33,984 nucleotides of DNA from Bacteroides acidifaciens (GCF_903181435.1 NZ_CAEUHO010000007.1:1-33984), one strand, 5' to 3'; shown: positions 22,310 to 31,903, counted from the first letter of the stretch. Notes: generated from the sequence alone by a model not told the origin. Made by a program: numbers and translations.

Positions 22310-23089
22310 TTAAATAAGTTCACGACTATATTTTGTCCCTTTGGCAAAAAGGTACAACTTGAAAATAAAAGCAAAAAGCAACCCTAGTATTGAGTACTTG
22401 TTCTGTCCCAGCATTCCCATAATACCATCGGAAATCAACGAACCGAAGGCGTTAGCTATAAGGAATGCAGGTATCATCATATAGCAAATAAACAAGTTCT
22501 TCAAATAAGTATGCGTATGTGCCCGTGTTTTTTCATCCATATACAGCACGACTGCCATCGGGGTAACAATCTCCAGTAATATCAAGTACAGATACCTTGC
22601 TGCCGCAAAGAAGAAGAACACATATTTTGTTGCATAAAGCAGGATAGTATAAACAAATATCACCAGAGGAAGCACAATCACTTCATCAATCTGTTTGCCC
22701 ACCCAATTATTTTGCCGCTGAACATCCTCGATATAATCTTTTGTAAACGTTACAATCGCTTCATCAATACTCAAATCAATGTCTCGCTGATAATAAGCAA
22801 TCATCTCGTTCTGTAATTCTCCCAGTCCCTTTTCAATGACCGTAAAAGCAAATGGAGCTGCCATAATGATTGCCAATGTATAAATATAAATATAGAATAA
22901 ATCGAAGAACTTCTTCGCATTTATCTGTCCGTCGCCCTCGGTACACGCTGTTTTATAAGCAGTCACGAATTTATTTATCACAATCAGGACTGCAATAAAA
23001 GTACATAGGGCAATAAGGCTTTTGCTCACACCGTTGAACTTAACAGCTTCATAGGCCTTGGTCACATTATCAATCACTTCTAAATCCAT
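22310..23089 (-). CDS. traJ: Conjugative transfer protein TraJ (VirB6-like)
   Basis: A 259-residue polytopic membrane protein. Hydrophobic stretches lie at about 24-42, 66-90, 138-158, 160-185, 200-222 and 228-245. The central EIVTPMAVVLYMDE turn is typical of VirB6/TrbL-type channel components. It forms the inner-membrane conduit for DNA. It lies 6 bp downstream of the TraI-like gene. Confidence 0.83.
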   Translation of the reverse strand: MDLEVIDNVTKAYEAVKFNGVSKSLIALCTFIAVLIVINKFVTAYKTACTEGDGQINAKKFFDLFYIYIYTLAIIMAAPFAFTVIEKGLGELQNEMIAYYQRDIDLSIDEAIVTFTKDYIEDVQRQNNWVGKQIDEVIVLPLVIFVYTILLYATKYVFFFFAAARYLYLILLEIVTPMAVVLYMDEKTRAHTHTYLKNLFICYMMIPAFLIANAFGSLISDGIMGMLGQNKYSILGLLFAFIFKLYLFAKGTKYSRELI

Positions 23090-23095
23090 AGGGCG

Positions 23096-23662
23096 TTAGT
23101 TTTTAGGTGTGGATTTTAAGGCAGCAATGCGCTTGATTGCATCGTTTATGTTATTGAAACGCTTTCGTTCATCCAGCAAACGGTTCTCGTTATTTTGGAG
23201 TTTGGTATCTAAATCAAGGATAATCTTCAATCGCTCGCCATCGGTCATGCTAGCCGAAGTAGATATCACGTCACGCAAGAGATCGAAGGAAACCAGACTT
23301 TGATCCATCACCTCATTAATGACGTCCTTGTACGCATCATAGGCTTCAGGTGCATAAATATCGTTCCGTGTGCATTCAATCGAAGCTATTTTAAGCATAT
23401 TTGTCTGACGTTCTAATATGTTCTTTACGGTACGTGAGTTTTTAATAAAGCCGCTGACTTTTTTATATAGGTCTAAACTTTCACCCAAAATATTTTTGGA
23501 TTTATCCAATACCCCATATTGTTTGGCCGCTTCTGAAAGCTGTTTGGCCCAGCTCAATTTGCTGAGTGTTGTTAAAGTCGGATCACTCACTACCCACTGA
23601 GCGGACATTTGTGCTACGCACATAAATAAAAGCACAAGACTACATAGACATTTGTTCTTCAT
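23096..23662 (-). CDS. traI: TraI-like (DUF4141) periplasmic conjugation protein
   Basis: A 188-residue protein; I use the ATG at 23662, where MKNKCLCSLVLLF begins a signal peptide cut after MSA. Upstream Met codons at 23668 and 23695 lie inside the traG end and are less likely. The mature chain is almost all helix with a coiled-coil character (KNILERQTNMLKIASIECTRNDIYAPEAY, then LDLDTKLQNNENRLLDERKRFNNIN), as in VirB5-like pilus-tip or channel proteins and DUF4141. It overlaps traG by about 23 bp. Confidence 0.8.
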   Translation of the reverse strand: MKNKCLCSLVLLFMCVAQMSAQWVVSDPTLTTLSKLSWAKQLSEAAKQYGVLDKSKNILGESLDLYKKVSGFIKNSRTVKNILERQTNMLKIASIECTRNDIYAPEAYDAYKDVINEVMDQSLVSFDLLRDVISTSASMTDGERLKIILDLDTKLQNNENRLLDERKRFNNINDAIKRIAALKSTPKN

Positions 23663-26084
23663 ATTCATTACGTTTAGAGTGTTTATAATCTTCAATCGCT
23701 CTCTCGATGCTACCGCTTTCGCGGTAAAGTTCCTGCAACCTGTTCCACTTCTCCCCGTCCGTTTGAAAAGCCAAAAGCTTTTCTGGAGACATCTCCAATC
23801 GTACTACAGTTGCATACGTATCCATAAATCGCATAAATACTTCGGAGTATGGCCGCACTCCTGAAAAGTCATTCCGGATAGACTTCATCAAGTTTATATG
23901 GCTCGGATTCTTTATATGGAATGCTTCGACAGTCTGATCATAAACCACCTCATTGGCCGGTAGCACATACAAAATCTGCGTGTTAGCGATAATACCTTTG
24001 GTGTATTCATTATCAGGAAGCTGTGCCGGACTCTGGATAATGGTTGTCACTGCTCCGTTCTCTTTACGAAGCTTCTGGTAACAGAATGCTACCGTCGAGT
24101 GAATATCAGCCCCACTGAATGTATCACGGATGGCCTGGCTCTCTGCGTACTCGTCAAAGACTAGTGTACCCCGGACGGAACGATCAGAAAGTATCTTGCT
24201 CTCGATGGTATCATAAAGAATCGTCATAATGATGGAAACCAGAAACGGGTCTTTTTTTATCTTAGTCAGTTCAAAAACAATAAAGTCCCTTTTTCTCATT
24301 TCATTTTCTAATGGCGAATGTTTGCAAACATTCTCGTAAAATCCACCCGGCATAAATTCAGAACATATATGCAAGAAACTGGCAATGTCGAAGTATTCCG
24401 GAAGAATATTCAGGCGCTCATAAATAGCAGTCCCCTGCTGCTTAACATATTCGTAGAAATCCGGAAAGCTGTGACCTTCGTGTATATCGTCATAATACTG
24501 ACGAAGTATCTTCGTCAAGGAAACAACTTGCTTGGTATCTTCCATAATAGAACGTGTGCGCCAAAACTTTAATATCAAATCTACCAAAGTGCGGATCTTC
24601 TCTTTGTCGGCACCCTCTTCACCAACGAAGAAAGGATTAATGCCCAGCGGACTGTTACCGTCGTAATCGACGTGTAAAGACCGATCAGGATAGAGTTGCG
24701 AAAGCTGATAGAAGCTCTTACCGAACTCAACGATAATCACCTTATCATTTTGTTCAATAAGCTGCTGTACAATATTAAGCGATGTCACTGACTTGCCACC
24801 TCCAGTTACTGCCACAATAATAGAGTTGCGGGCCGGAATGCGTTTTTTCTTTGAATCCCAAGTATCCTTGCGAAGCGGAATTTGAAAAATCCGATCGTTA
24901 AATAAGATGCCTTCCGGGTCATTCTTGAAATTGGTATAATTGATATTCAGGCAAAGCGATGAATGAAGATCGGAAAGGAAAAGATAGCCGGGGTCTAGAC
25001 AACTCTCGCGTCCAATCACCGAACCGATGAAGATGTTATACATACCCTCATAACTCGGAATATAGTATTTAAACCCGGCATTGGTAAAGATACCTTTTAC
25101 CAAGTCGATACACTGGCCAAGAATAGTCTCATTATCTTCGAGTAACATCAGATTGAAATGTGTACGACAAAGCACATTCTCTTCATTCATAATTTCGCTT
25201 TCGTATTCTTCAAGATCTTCATGCCGTTTAACCAGCATCTTATCGAAACCCTGCCAACGCCCGAAATCTTTTACCCGTCCTGATAGTTCTTCACGGTAAG
25301 TCGTACCGGCAAACTGCCATATCTGGTTAATCACGTGCGAGCAGGGAAGATGAACACCCAGGCGTTCAAGCATAGCCATATACAAATGGCTATTAGCATC
25401 TTGCAACGTATTATCTACGATATGCGTTTTGAGTTTGTCAGGCAAATACTTCTCATCACATACAGCAAAGAATAAGCCCGATTTTGAGCCGATTTTAAGT
25501 ATATCAGAAAACTGAATATCCCGTAGGCCTTCATCATCCTGAAACCCGTTCACATATCGGAAAATATGCCGCTTAATATCAGGTACATTCAATGGTGTTA
25601 TCCGGCTGTCTTTAATATTCCGAATGATGGAGACAGCACTCTCCACCATATCCAGAAACTCACTCAACTTTCCGCGGTCTGCCTTAGTCAGGTGTTCTTT
25701 ATAGGCAAGCGGATTTTCTTGATATGCTTTATCAAGACTGGATAACCCGGCAATGGTAAAGGAAAGCACACAAAAATGATGCAGATATTCGCGACCATCA
25801 AAATAAGAGCGTTCGGCTCGCTGAATATAGCTATTCCCCTTTATCATACGGTCAGCCACAAACGGACGACGTAAAAAGATATCCTGCTTGTGCACAAAAC
25901 CGAAGCGGATATATTGGAATGCCCGGAAAAATTCCTGATGCCGCTGTTCTATTTCGGATGCATCCAGTGAGTATGCTTCCGGCATTTCAAGCAAAAACGG
26001 AACAGTCAAATTACCATTTTTAGTTAATATGCTCCCCCCTACCGTATCTAAAATACAGTATGCAGCACTAGCAGATATTTTCAT
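23640..26084 (-). CDS. traG: Conjugation ATPase TraG (VirB4-like)
   Basis: An 814-residue VirB4/TraC-type ATPase of normal length. Walker A is AVTGGGKS (425-432), Walker B TLVFDE (640-645). A FPWSxxxR-like N-terminal region (about 20-110) and the C-terminal IIQSPAQ (about 685-691) motif match CTnDOT TraG. It energises assembly of the channel and pilus. It stands between the VirB3-like traF and the TraI-like gene, as in the CTnDOT operon. Confidence 0.93.
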   Translation of the reverse strand: MKISASAAYCILDTVGGSILTKNGNLTVPFLLEMPEAYSLDASEIEQRHQEFFRAFQYIRFGFVHKQDIFLRRPFVADRMIKGNSYIQRAERSYFDGREYLHHFCVLSFTIAGLSSLDKAYQENPLAYKEHLTKADRGKLSEFLDMVESAVSIIRNIKDSRITPLNVPDIKRHIFRYVNGFQDDEGLRDIQFSDILKIGSKSGLFFAVCDEKYLPDKLKTHIVDNTLQDANSHLYMAMLERLGVHLPCSHVINQIWQFAGTTYREELSGRVKDFGRWQGFDKMLVKRHEDLEEYESEIMNEENVLCRTHFNLMLLEDNETILGQCIDLVKGIFTNAGFKYYIPSYEGMYNIFIGSVIGRESCLDPGYLFLSDLHSSLCLNINYTNFKNDPEGILFNDRIFQIPLRKDTWDSKKKRIPARNSIIVAVTGGGKSVTSLNIVQQLIEQNDKVIIVEFGKSFYQLSQLYPDRSLHVDYDGNSPLGINPFFVGEEGADKEKIRTLVDLILKFWRTRSIMEDTKQVVSLTKILRQYYDDIHEGHSFPDFYEYVKQQGTAIYERLNILPEYFDIASFLHICSEFMPGGFYENVCKHSPLENEMRKRDFIVFELTKIKKDPFLVSIIMTILYDTIESKILSDRSVRGTLVFDEYAESQAIRDTFSGADIHSTVAFCYQKLRKENGAVTTIIQSPAQLPDNEYTKGIIANTQILYVLPANEVVYDQTVEAFHIKNPSHINLMKSIRNDFSGVRPYSEVFMRFMDTYATVVRLEMSPEKLLAFQTDGEKWNRLQELYRESGSIERAIEDYKHSKRNEYEEQMSM

Positions 26085-26090
26085 AGCAAT

Positions 26091-26399
26091 CTACTTTAAA
26101 GAGTGTAACAAATCTTTGTTTGAAATTACAAATACCTTTTTCCGGAAACGGGTGTATTTCTTCTCAGTCGAAAGGTTGATGAACACGACCCGAATAGCAA
26201 CGGAGATTCCGGCAACAATCAAAAGGGCCACGATAAAGGATAAAAACGACCCTTTACCACTCATGGCACTAGTAAGGAAGCTAACAGCCACAAGGGCCAT
26301 CACGCCCACCACTACGCAATAAATACAAAAGTAGCGTGTGTACATACCATGCACTTTCAGGGGGGCTTCAAGTCCTTTTCTTACCGGGAAATCCATCAA
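26091..26399 (-). CDS. traF: Conjugative transfer protein TraF (VirB3-like)
   Basis: A 102-residue membrane protein (DUF4133-type): a short N-terminal FPVRKGLEAPLKVHGM segment precedes two hydrophobic helices (about 26-48 and 52-74), with a basic tail. Such proteins link the VirB4 ATPase to the inner membrane. It overlaps traE by 4 bp and lies 6 bp before traG. Confidence 0.85.
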   Translation of the reverse strand: MMDFPVRKGLEAPLKVHGMYTRYFCIYCVVVGVMALVAVSFLTSAMSGKGSFLSFIVALLIVAGISVAIRVVFINLSTEKKYTRFRKKVFVISNKDLLHSLK

Positions 26400-26686
26400 A
26401 CAGACATTTGCAGTTTAGAACTAACCAAAGCAATAATAGCCGCGAGAATAGCCATCGCAATAATGATGTAGCCCACTATCCATCCAAGATTTATCAATCC
26501 TTCCTTGCGAGTACCTTGTCCGTCACGGTCTATGATTTTATCAAAATTCATAGCGATACCGATTCCAGCCCCGAATACCAAAATACCGGCAATGAGCCAT
26601 ACAGCGTAGTCATTTAAAAAAGTGTTAACTTCGGCTTTGATGCCAGCTTGCAGAAGAATCGCAGCTAAAAGAAATTCAGTGTTCAT
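26396..26686 (-). CDS. traE: TraE-like small membrane protein (VirB2-like)
   Basis: A 96-residue protein with a signal-like or first hydrophobic stretch and two strong transmembrane helices (about 28-46 and 67-90) separated by a charged loop with DKIIDRDGQG. Size, place before traF and double-helix layout match TraE (DUF4134), the VirB2/pilin-like subunit, although its sequence looks divergent from DUF4134. It is the first gene of the leftward transfer operon. Confidence 0.72.
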   Translation of the reverse strand: MNTEFLLAAILLQAGIKAEVNTFLNDYAVWLIAGILVFGAGIGIAMNFDKIIDRDGQGTRKEGLINLGWIVGYIIIAMAILAAIIALVSSKLQMSV

Positions 26687-27127
26687 AATAAAGAATATTT
26701 TAATGGTTAAAAAATAAATTTACTATAAACAGAGCTTATAAAAAACGTAGAACCATCTATTGCTTTTTAAAGTCTGTGTGTATTTCATATATAAATGTAC
26801 ACAAAATATATACCAGCCAGGAAAAATACACCCACACTTTATTTAATACATTAAAAAATAAATAATTACACGAAAGGAGTATTCAATAGCAAAATGCGCC
26901 AATTGTAGACAGCAACACAGCACAATGTAGAGAAATTCCACAAAACGATATAAATCAGCAGAATCAACAAGAATCATACCAGAATTATTAAACTTATTAC
27001 AAATATATATTCTTGTCTGATTCTACCAATAAAAGACAAAGCATCATACAGCCAGAAATTTCATTATTCCTGGCTGTGCAATTCTATGTCTCCAAAATGC
27101 AAGAACACAAGCATAAATCAAGAAATA
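26687..27127. other. Gene-free stretch upstream of traE, transfer promoter region
   Basis: No gene is visible. The stretch must contain the leftward promoter of the tra operon, but only weak -7-like boxes are seen (TAAATTTA, TACATTTA on the minus strand). ACAGCCAG (27048-27055) pairs with CTGGCTGT (27070-27077), a hairpin with a 14-base loop, and a CAGCCAGGAA copy lies at 26814-26823. The repeated CAGCCAG could be a regulator site. Confidence 0.45.
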
Positions 27128-27334
27128 TCAATCTTCTTTTTTGATTATACTAAATTCTTCATTTTCAATCCCTAAATCTTTTAAATCAGCTTCCAAAGAC
27201 CAGCTATTTTCATCCATGTACAACAATACTTCTTCCAGACCGTTAAACCAGTCACGTACTTGCGGATCGCGAACAATCTCGTCATTACTTAGCCCATATT
27301 CAGGCATTCCCTTAACTCCGATAGAAAATTTCAT
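27128..27334 (-). CDS. Small hypothetical acidic protein
   Basis: A 68-residue acidic protein with no recognised domain; it contains a central helix WFNGLEEVLLYMDENSWSLEADLKDLG and no signal peptide. The frame is open 14 codons further to an ATG at 27376, but that lies beyond the TATCTTTG -7 box (27352-27359), so the ATG at 27334, with an AGAAG-like element before it, is the better start. It has its own promoter and a large palindrome over the -33 region, so it is separately regulated between the two conjugation operons. It may be a regulator or anti-restriction-like acidic protein; this is speculation. Confidence 0.6.
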   Translation of the reverse strand: MKFSIGVKGMPEYGLSNDEIVRDPQVRDWFNGLEEVLLYMDENSWSLEADLKDLGIENEEFSIIKKED

Positions 27335-27351
27335 ATTCAATACTTCTTTTG

Positions 27352-27400
27352 CAAAGATACACCCATGTTTTGACAAGTTATGTCAAAACGTGAATGTATC
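27352..27400 (-). promoter_or_regulatory. Promoter and palindromic operator of the 27128 gene
   Basis: TATCTTTG on the minus strand at 27352-27359 is an exact -7 box. GTTTTGACA (27367-27375) pairs with TGTCAAAAC (27381-27389) around AGTTA, covering the -33 region; the similarity extends outward on both sides to 27356 and 27400. A bound repressor would block the promoter. Confidence 0.65.
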
Positions 27401-27636
27401 TTATAAAATTTGACTTTTGTCTATGCTCTGTCCACCTCATGTCTACATTTTGCCTAAAATAATTCAGTAAATCACTGATAATCAAATAGGTCTTATCCAT
27501 CTTATGTCTATGCCATGTCCGGTTGATGGTTATTGCTACCTCCTCCCCTCGACTGTAGTATTTATCATTTTGCAATAACTGGCGGCTCTATTTTTTATTG
27601 TAACCAGGTGATATCACTATTATTTTAATAATTGAT

Positions 27637-29073
27637 TTATAATTTAGATACATCATCAATGATTTGTAAATAACATTGCTCTATTTCAGATCTTAACACA
27701 GTATGTACAATTGGCAAGGGTTCTTCAGGTTCATCATACATTTTAAATCGTAAATGGAACGTAGGCATATTGGAGTGCGCAGCACTGCCTACAAATTCAC
27801 CTGACTTTAGATTAGTAAAGAAACTCGTATCATACACTTCTTCTTTTTGCAGAGAAACCGTTTTGCTCCGGCTGTCTGCCCCCCGACTACTGCCTGTAGT
27901 TCGTGAAATCCGCTGCTTTTCGGCTTTGCCGAAGACAAGCGGATAACTCTTCAGTGCTTCGATATCTTTTGTACGGCCATAGAACTGATTGGAGAAATTC
28001 GCTTCTATCGAACTACGGTCCAACCGCCCGTACAACTTCTCTATTTTAGCAGCCGATTGTGTCAGGAGCGTAAAGCTACACAAGTATTCGCGAAGTACGG
28101 AAGGCATTTTCTCGAACTCTTCAATTTTGAACGTAGTTGCTTCATCTAAAAAATAAAAGAAAGGGATTTTATTTTTTAACGTAAAACGTCGAGAGCTGAT
28201 CGACAGCATTAAAGAAATAACGGGAGAGATTAAACTCTCTACCTGATAAGAGTTTGCAATAGCCACTAGTTTAGGCTCTTCTGGATCAATCAGATTAAAG
28301 CTGAAATCATTGCCGGAAAGCACATAACAGATTTTTTTATCGTTGGCCAGTATGCCCAAACTACGAGTAAGTGAACTCAGAAAAGAGGCTTGTGTTTTCG
28401 GACTGTCCGCAGCATCCAGGAAGCCTTTAGCCAATGCCCTGCTCTGGATGGAAGAATTCAAGAACTCTGTAATCTTCGCAGCACCTGCCTGGCAAATAAA
28501 ATTCACGATGTGTGGTATGGTGCAGAATTGCGGAAAATCATGATAGAAACGAATACCCACCCCCCGGAGAATACCCAAGGCACCACCGAACCATTCATCT
28601 TTTTTAGCGTCTTTCTCCATGTATGCAGCAAAAAAATCACCCAACAATTGCAAAAACAAACTCTCATCTTCAACAATGGACGGAGCTATCGGATTAGTTC
28701 GATAGCTGTGCTCCATATCGGTAAACGAGATATAATAGAACTTATACGGGTAATTGGCCTTCTTTGTTAAGTTATAAGCCGTTTTCGTCAAATCAAAATC
28801 CTTATAGTCATAAATCATCCCTGCAAAATGATATTTTATGTACTCTCGAAGCAAAGGTTTGCCAATCGACTTGGTTTTGCCGCCTTCAGCTCCAGCGTAA
28901 ACCAAAAAGTTATTAAACGGATTACCAAATGTAATCCGTTTACCATTTCCGGCTTCAAGCTCAAAACTATATCTTTGTTTCTGATCCTCCTTTTTATTTG
29001 AGCTAGGAATCATAAGTACCACCAGAATGATGGCGGCAAATATTGCTATACCTATAAAAATATACGTCATCAT
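27637..29073 (-). CDS. Type IV coupling protein (VirD4/TraD-like ATPase)
   Basis: A 478-residue protein with an N-terminal transmembrane helix (about 3-22), then Walker A in a divergent form, AGAEGGKTKS (60-69), and Walker B FFYFLDEA (305-312). LLTQS around 335-340 is the usual third motif. It links the relaxase-DNA complex to the channel and helps pump DNA. It is shorter than full VirD4 proteins but close to the MobC-type coupling proteins of Bacteroides elements. It lies 2 bp after the DUF5712 gene. Confidence 0.88.
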   Translation of the reverse strand: MMTYIFIGIAIFAAIILVVLMIPSSNKKEDQKQRYSFELEAGNGKRITFGNPFNNFLVYAGAEGGKTKSIGKPLLREYIKYHFAGMIYDYKDFDLTKTAYNLTKKANYPYKFYYISFTDMEHSYRTNPIAPSIVEDESLFLQLLGDFFAAYMEKDAKKDEWFGGALGILRGVGIRFYHDFPQFCTIPHIVNFICQAGAAKITEFLNSSIQSRALAKGFLDAADSPKTQASFLSSLTRSLGILANDKKICYVLSGNDFSFNLIDPEEPKLVAIANSYQVESLISPVISLMLSISSRRFTLKNKIPFFYFLDEATTFKIEEFEKMPSVLREYLCSFTLLTQSAAKIEKLYGRLDRSSIEANFSNQFYGRTKDIEALKSYPLVFGKAEKQRISRTTGSSRGADSRSKTVSLQKEEVYDTSFFTNLKSGEFVGSAAHSNMPTFHLRFKMYDEPEEPLPIVHTVLRSEIEQCYLQIIDDVSKL

Positions 29074-29075
29074 AA

Positions 29076-31277
29076 TTACAATTCTTTAAATGGATTCAAA
29101 AAGCCGGCTATCTTGCGAACCAGCATCATTTTTATGTTAGCCGGATTTTGAACAAGACTGACTGCCGTTTTAACTTTGCCAATAACCATCCGTTCTGTAC
29201 GGAAATTATCGCCTAGAATTTCATTCATTATCTTGTTTTGAATGCTGCCACCTATCATGCTTGCCGCACGCCCGGTATTATCTGCAAAAGTATCCTTTTC
29301 TTTGGTATTTTTGGCATAATTAGTAAATGCACGTAAATCTCGCCTCTCCATTTTAAAGGAAGTATCGCCACGTGTATAGATATATCTTCCTTCTTCGTCC
29401 ATCTCTACCCGATAGCCACGGGACCGCATCTCTTTATTTATCTGCCGCACATTCTTCAATTCCGGATTACGCAAGCATTCACGCATATCTTCGTTTTCTA
29501 CTGCATAGCTATGTTTGAAACGATCCATCAAGCTAATATCATGCTTATAAGCAAAATGCTTGAGCAATGACACAGGAATTGTAACATGGGTCTTATCATC
29601 ATAGATAACATCATAACGAACCAACTTTAACTCTTTCCGGTATTTCACTTTATCATCTTTATTTTCTCCAGGTGCAGACTGTTTCTCCTGAGTAGTATTA
29701 TCCGGTTCACTTTCTTGATTCTCGCCCCCTTCCGGCTTAATGGGAACCTTTACGTAAGTATTAAATTCAATCGTTTTTGCTGAAAGTCCGTTTTCATTAT
29801 AACTACCTTCGGCAAAATCTTTTTTGAACTTATACAGATTAAACCGTTCGGCAATATCCTGCATGGTAGCATCATCTATCTTCTCTTGAAAATTAACCAA
29901 GTCCTTATGTCTGATACTGACTGTCCCGTGCACCGGATGCTTAAACGTATGCACGCCTTTTCTGACACGATGTTCGTAGCCGCGCTCTTTCATAGCGGCT
30001 ACTATCTGATTACCTGCTGTAAAACGATAATTAGATAGCAGGTCCTTCAGATCTGCATTCTTCATCTTCCGAAGAACCACCTCCTTATCCAAATCGCTTT
30101 TCATTAAGTTTATCTGATGTGCAAATGCGAACTGGCGAACAGTAGCAAACGACACAACCGTCTTTGTTTGTTCGTCTACTATCACTTTATAAGATACATC
30201 TTTCAAAGACTTTTGACCGCTCTCGTCCATCTGATAAGTGAAGAATGATACCTCCTTAACCTGCAAACCGTTCTCGTTATAATTCCCGTTACCGTTCTCA
30301 TATTTGGCTAGGTCAAACCGCTTAGCTATGTCTTCAAGCTGTTCTTCTGAAAGTGGCCGTTCAAATTGCTTCAGTTCTGAATGTGGTATTTGAAAAGTCC
30401 CACCGTCACGGCTGAATGTATGTACACCATGCCGGACCGAATGCTCGTAACCTTGTTCACGCATGGCAAAAACAATCTGATTAGCTGCCGTAAACTGATA
30501 GTTCATCAATAAATCCTGAAGCGTTTTATCTGGTATGGATGCTACAATTTTCTCCTGCTGCGGGGGCTGCTTAATTTGGTAGGTTTCAGCCTCTTTGGAC
30601 TGATAACTAAAGCTCTCATTAAACGCTTGTTGTACACGGACTTTCCAATTTATATGTGAGAATCCACGTTTAACAGTTCCTCGACCTTCAAGCTCCCATT
30701 CGTTACCGGTAGATTTAACCTGCGGTGAGAGCTTAGTTTTGCCATCTAATGACTTACGGGATACAATGATATGCACATGAAACTGAAGTCCCGGTTTCAC
30801 ATCACCAATCTTGGCCATCCCATCTTTAACGGCTTCATCAGTGTGCTTGTAGATCCTCTCAGTCTCTACTCTAGCAAAATACATCAGATCAGCACCACTC
30901 CGGATTTTATCGCGTCCGAAATTTTGTGCATATTCATCCATTGCAGAGCGAGTAAATATTTCCAATTTACGAATAACTTCTTGTCGTTCATCGGCTGTCA
31001 GTTCTGAAATATCACTCACATCACGCCCGATTAAATGTTTTTGTTCCGCTTCGGAAGGGTTCAACGACAACATAAAAAATTTAGCATCGGCAGCACCTAA
31101 CTTTTGTTTATTGGTGTCGATGCTGGCAATTACTTGCTCGACAGAAATGTTCTGCTCGGTATGGGAAAAGAACCGCAGTCCCTCCCCAGCCTCCTTGTCT
31201 AGATATTGGGCCAATGCCCGGCAACTGCCGGCATTACCATCTTGAACGTCACTAGGCGGATGAACTATCGCAAACAT
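29076..31277 (-). CDS. DUF5712-type mobilization protein, probable relaxase, with internal repeats
   Basis: A 733-residue protein. The N-terminal 230 residues form the DUF5712/MobB-like relaxase region: GSCRALAQYLDKE (with Tyr25) and the two-His metal motif FHVHIIVSRK (His167, His169). It should nick oriT and stay bound to the 5' end. Beyond it lie internal repeats: unit 1 (253-393, starting LQDLLMNYQFTA), unit 2 (408-584, starting LKDLLSNYRFTA) and a partial third (598-652, starting MRECLRNPELKN). Units 1 and 2 share a GYEH-VR-GVHTF core, a YNENGL segment and an end FA-KH-INLM. The C-terminus is basic. The gene lies 2 bp from both neighbours in the mob operon. The catalytic Tyr is not certain. 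Confidence 0.82.
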   Translation of the reverse strand: MFAIVHPPSDVQDGNAGSCRALAQYLDKEAGEGLRFFSHTEQNISVEQVIASIDTNKQKLGAADAKFFMLSLNPSEAEQKHLIGRDVSDISELTADERQEVIRKLEIFTRSAMDEYAQNFGRDKIRSGADLMYFARVETERIYKHTDEAVKDGMAKIGDVKPGLQFHVHIIVSRKSLDGKTKLSPQVKSTGNEWELEGRGTVKRGFSHINWKVRVQQAFNESFSYQSKEAETYQIKQPPQQEKIVASIPDKTLQDLLMNYQFTAANQIVFAMREQGYEHSVRHGVHTFSRDGGTFQIPHSELKQFERPLSEEQLEDIAKRFDLAKYENGNGNYNENGLQVKEVSFFTYQMDESGQKSLKDVSYKVIVDEQTKTVVSFATVRQFAFAHQINLMKSDLDKEVVLRKMKNADLKDLLSNYRFTAGNQIVAAMKERGYEHRVRKGVHTFKHPVHGTVSIRHKDLVNFQEKIDDATMQDIAERFNLYKFKKDFAEGSYNENGLSAKTIEFNTYVKVPIKPEGGENQESEPDNTTQEKQSAPGENKDDKVKYRKELKLVRYDVIYDDKTHVTIPVSLLKHFAYKHDISLMDRFKHSYAVENEDMRECLRNPELKNVRQINKEMRSRGYRVEMDEEGRYIYTRGDTSFKMERRDLRAFTNYAKNTKEKDTFADNTGRAASMIGGSIQNKIMNEILGDNFRTERMVIGKVKTAVSLVQNPANIKMMLVRKIAGFLNPFKEL

Positions 31278-31279
31278 AA

Positions 31280-31903
31280 CTATAACTTATTTATATCATC
31301 TCGGAACCGGGCAATCCATTTATCAAATCCGTTCCGGTCAAATTCGTAGATATCATCATTAAAAGTAGATGATTTCTTTCTTTCGTCGAAAAGATCCACT
31401 GTCTCCAGAAGAGTTTTTTTAATGCTAGCAATATTCCCACTGGCGGCGCTTCCTGAAGGTGCTTTTTTCTCTGCAATTTCAAGTTGTGTCCGCAGCTTGT
31501 CAAGTTCAGCATTTTGCTGTGCATTTGTCTGCCGTAACCGTTCTGCTTCAGATAAGAGTTCTTGCACTTCATTGATGTGCATGAATTCATCCGGATTAGT
31601 ATTATTAGAAATATGCCCGGTGGGCTGCTGGGCTGCAATCTGGTTAACTAAATCCAAAATGGTTTTAAGGGTCAGTTTCTGTGATTTCTCAATGCCTCGA
31701 ACCACTTCAATTACACGGCTAGCCTGCTCCTTTACAGCTACCACAGGGGAAACCATCATAGACTTGGGCATTATGCCGGTGGTTTCAAAATAAGTCAGAA
31801 TATCACTTAGAAGTGCGTCATAAGATTGACTGCCTTTTAGAGTATCAAGCCTTAATCGGGTTGATTCTTTAACACGAATAGAAGTATCTTTAATTGTCGC
31901 CAT
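31280..31903 (-). CDS. BfmA/BtgA-family mobilization accessory protein
   Basis: A 207-residue protein. The start matches the BfmA/BtgA family: DTSIRVKESTRLRLDTLKGSQSYDALLSDILTY in pattern, a ribbon-helix-helix DNA-binding fold. A middle helical segment and a Gln/Leu-rich coiled coil (about 112-148) follow. Such proteins bind oriT and help the relaxase. It is the first gene of the mob operon, 2 bp before the relaxase gene, and probably represses its own promoter through the palindrome at 31982-32011. Confidence 0.87.
   Translation of the reverse strand: MATIKDTSIRVKESTRLRLDTLKGSQSYDALLSDILTYFETTGIMPKSMMVSPVVAVKEQASRVIEVVRGIEKSQKLTLKTILDLVNQIAAQQPTGHISNNTNPDEFMHINEVQELLSEAERLRQTNAQQNAELDKLRTQLEIAEKKAPSGSAASGNIASIKKTLLETVDLFDERKKSSTFNDDIYEFDRNGFDKWIARFRDDINKL

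Noticed and set aside
27378..27575. Leftward 65-residue frame upstream of the 27128 gene
   Set aside because: It contains a short internal DNA repeat (ATAGACA motifs) and runs into an operator region. It could be a gene remnant, but support is too weak.
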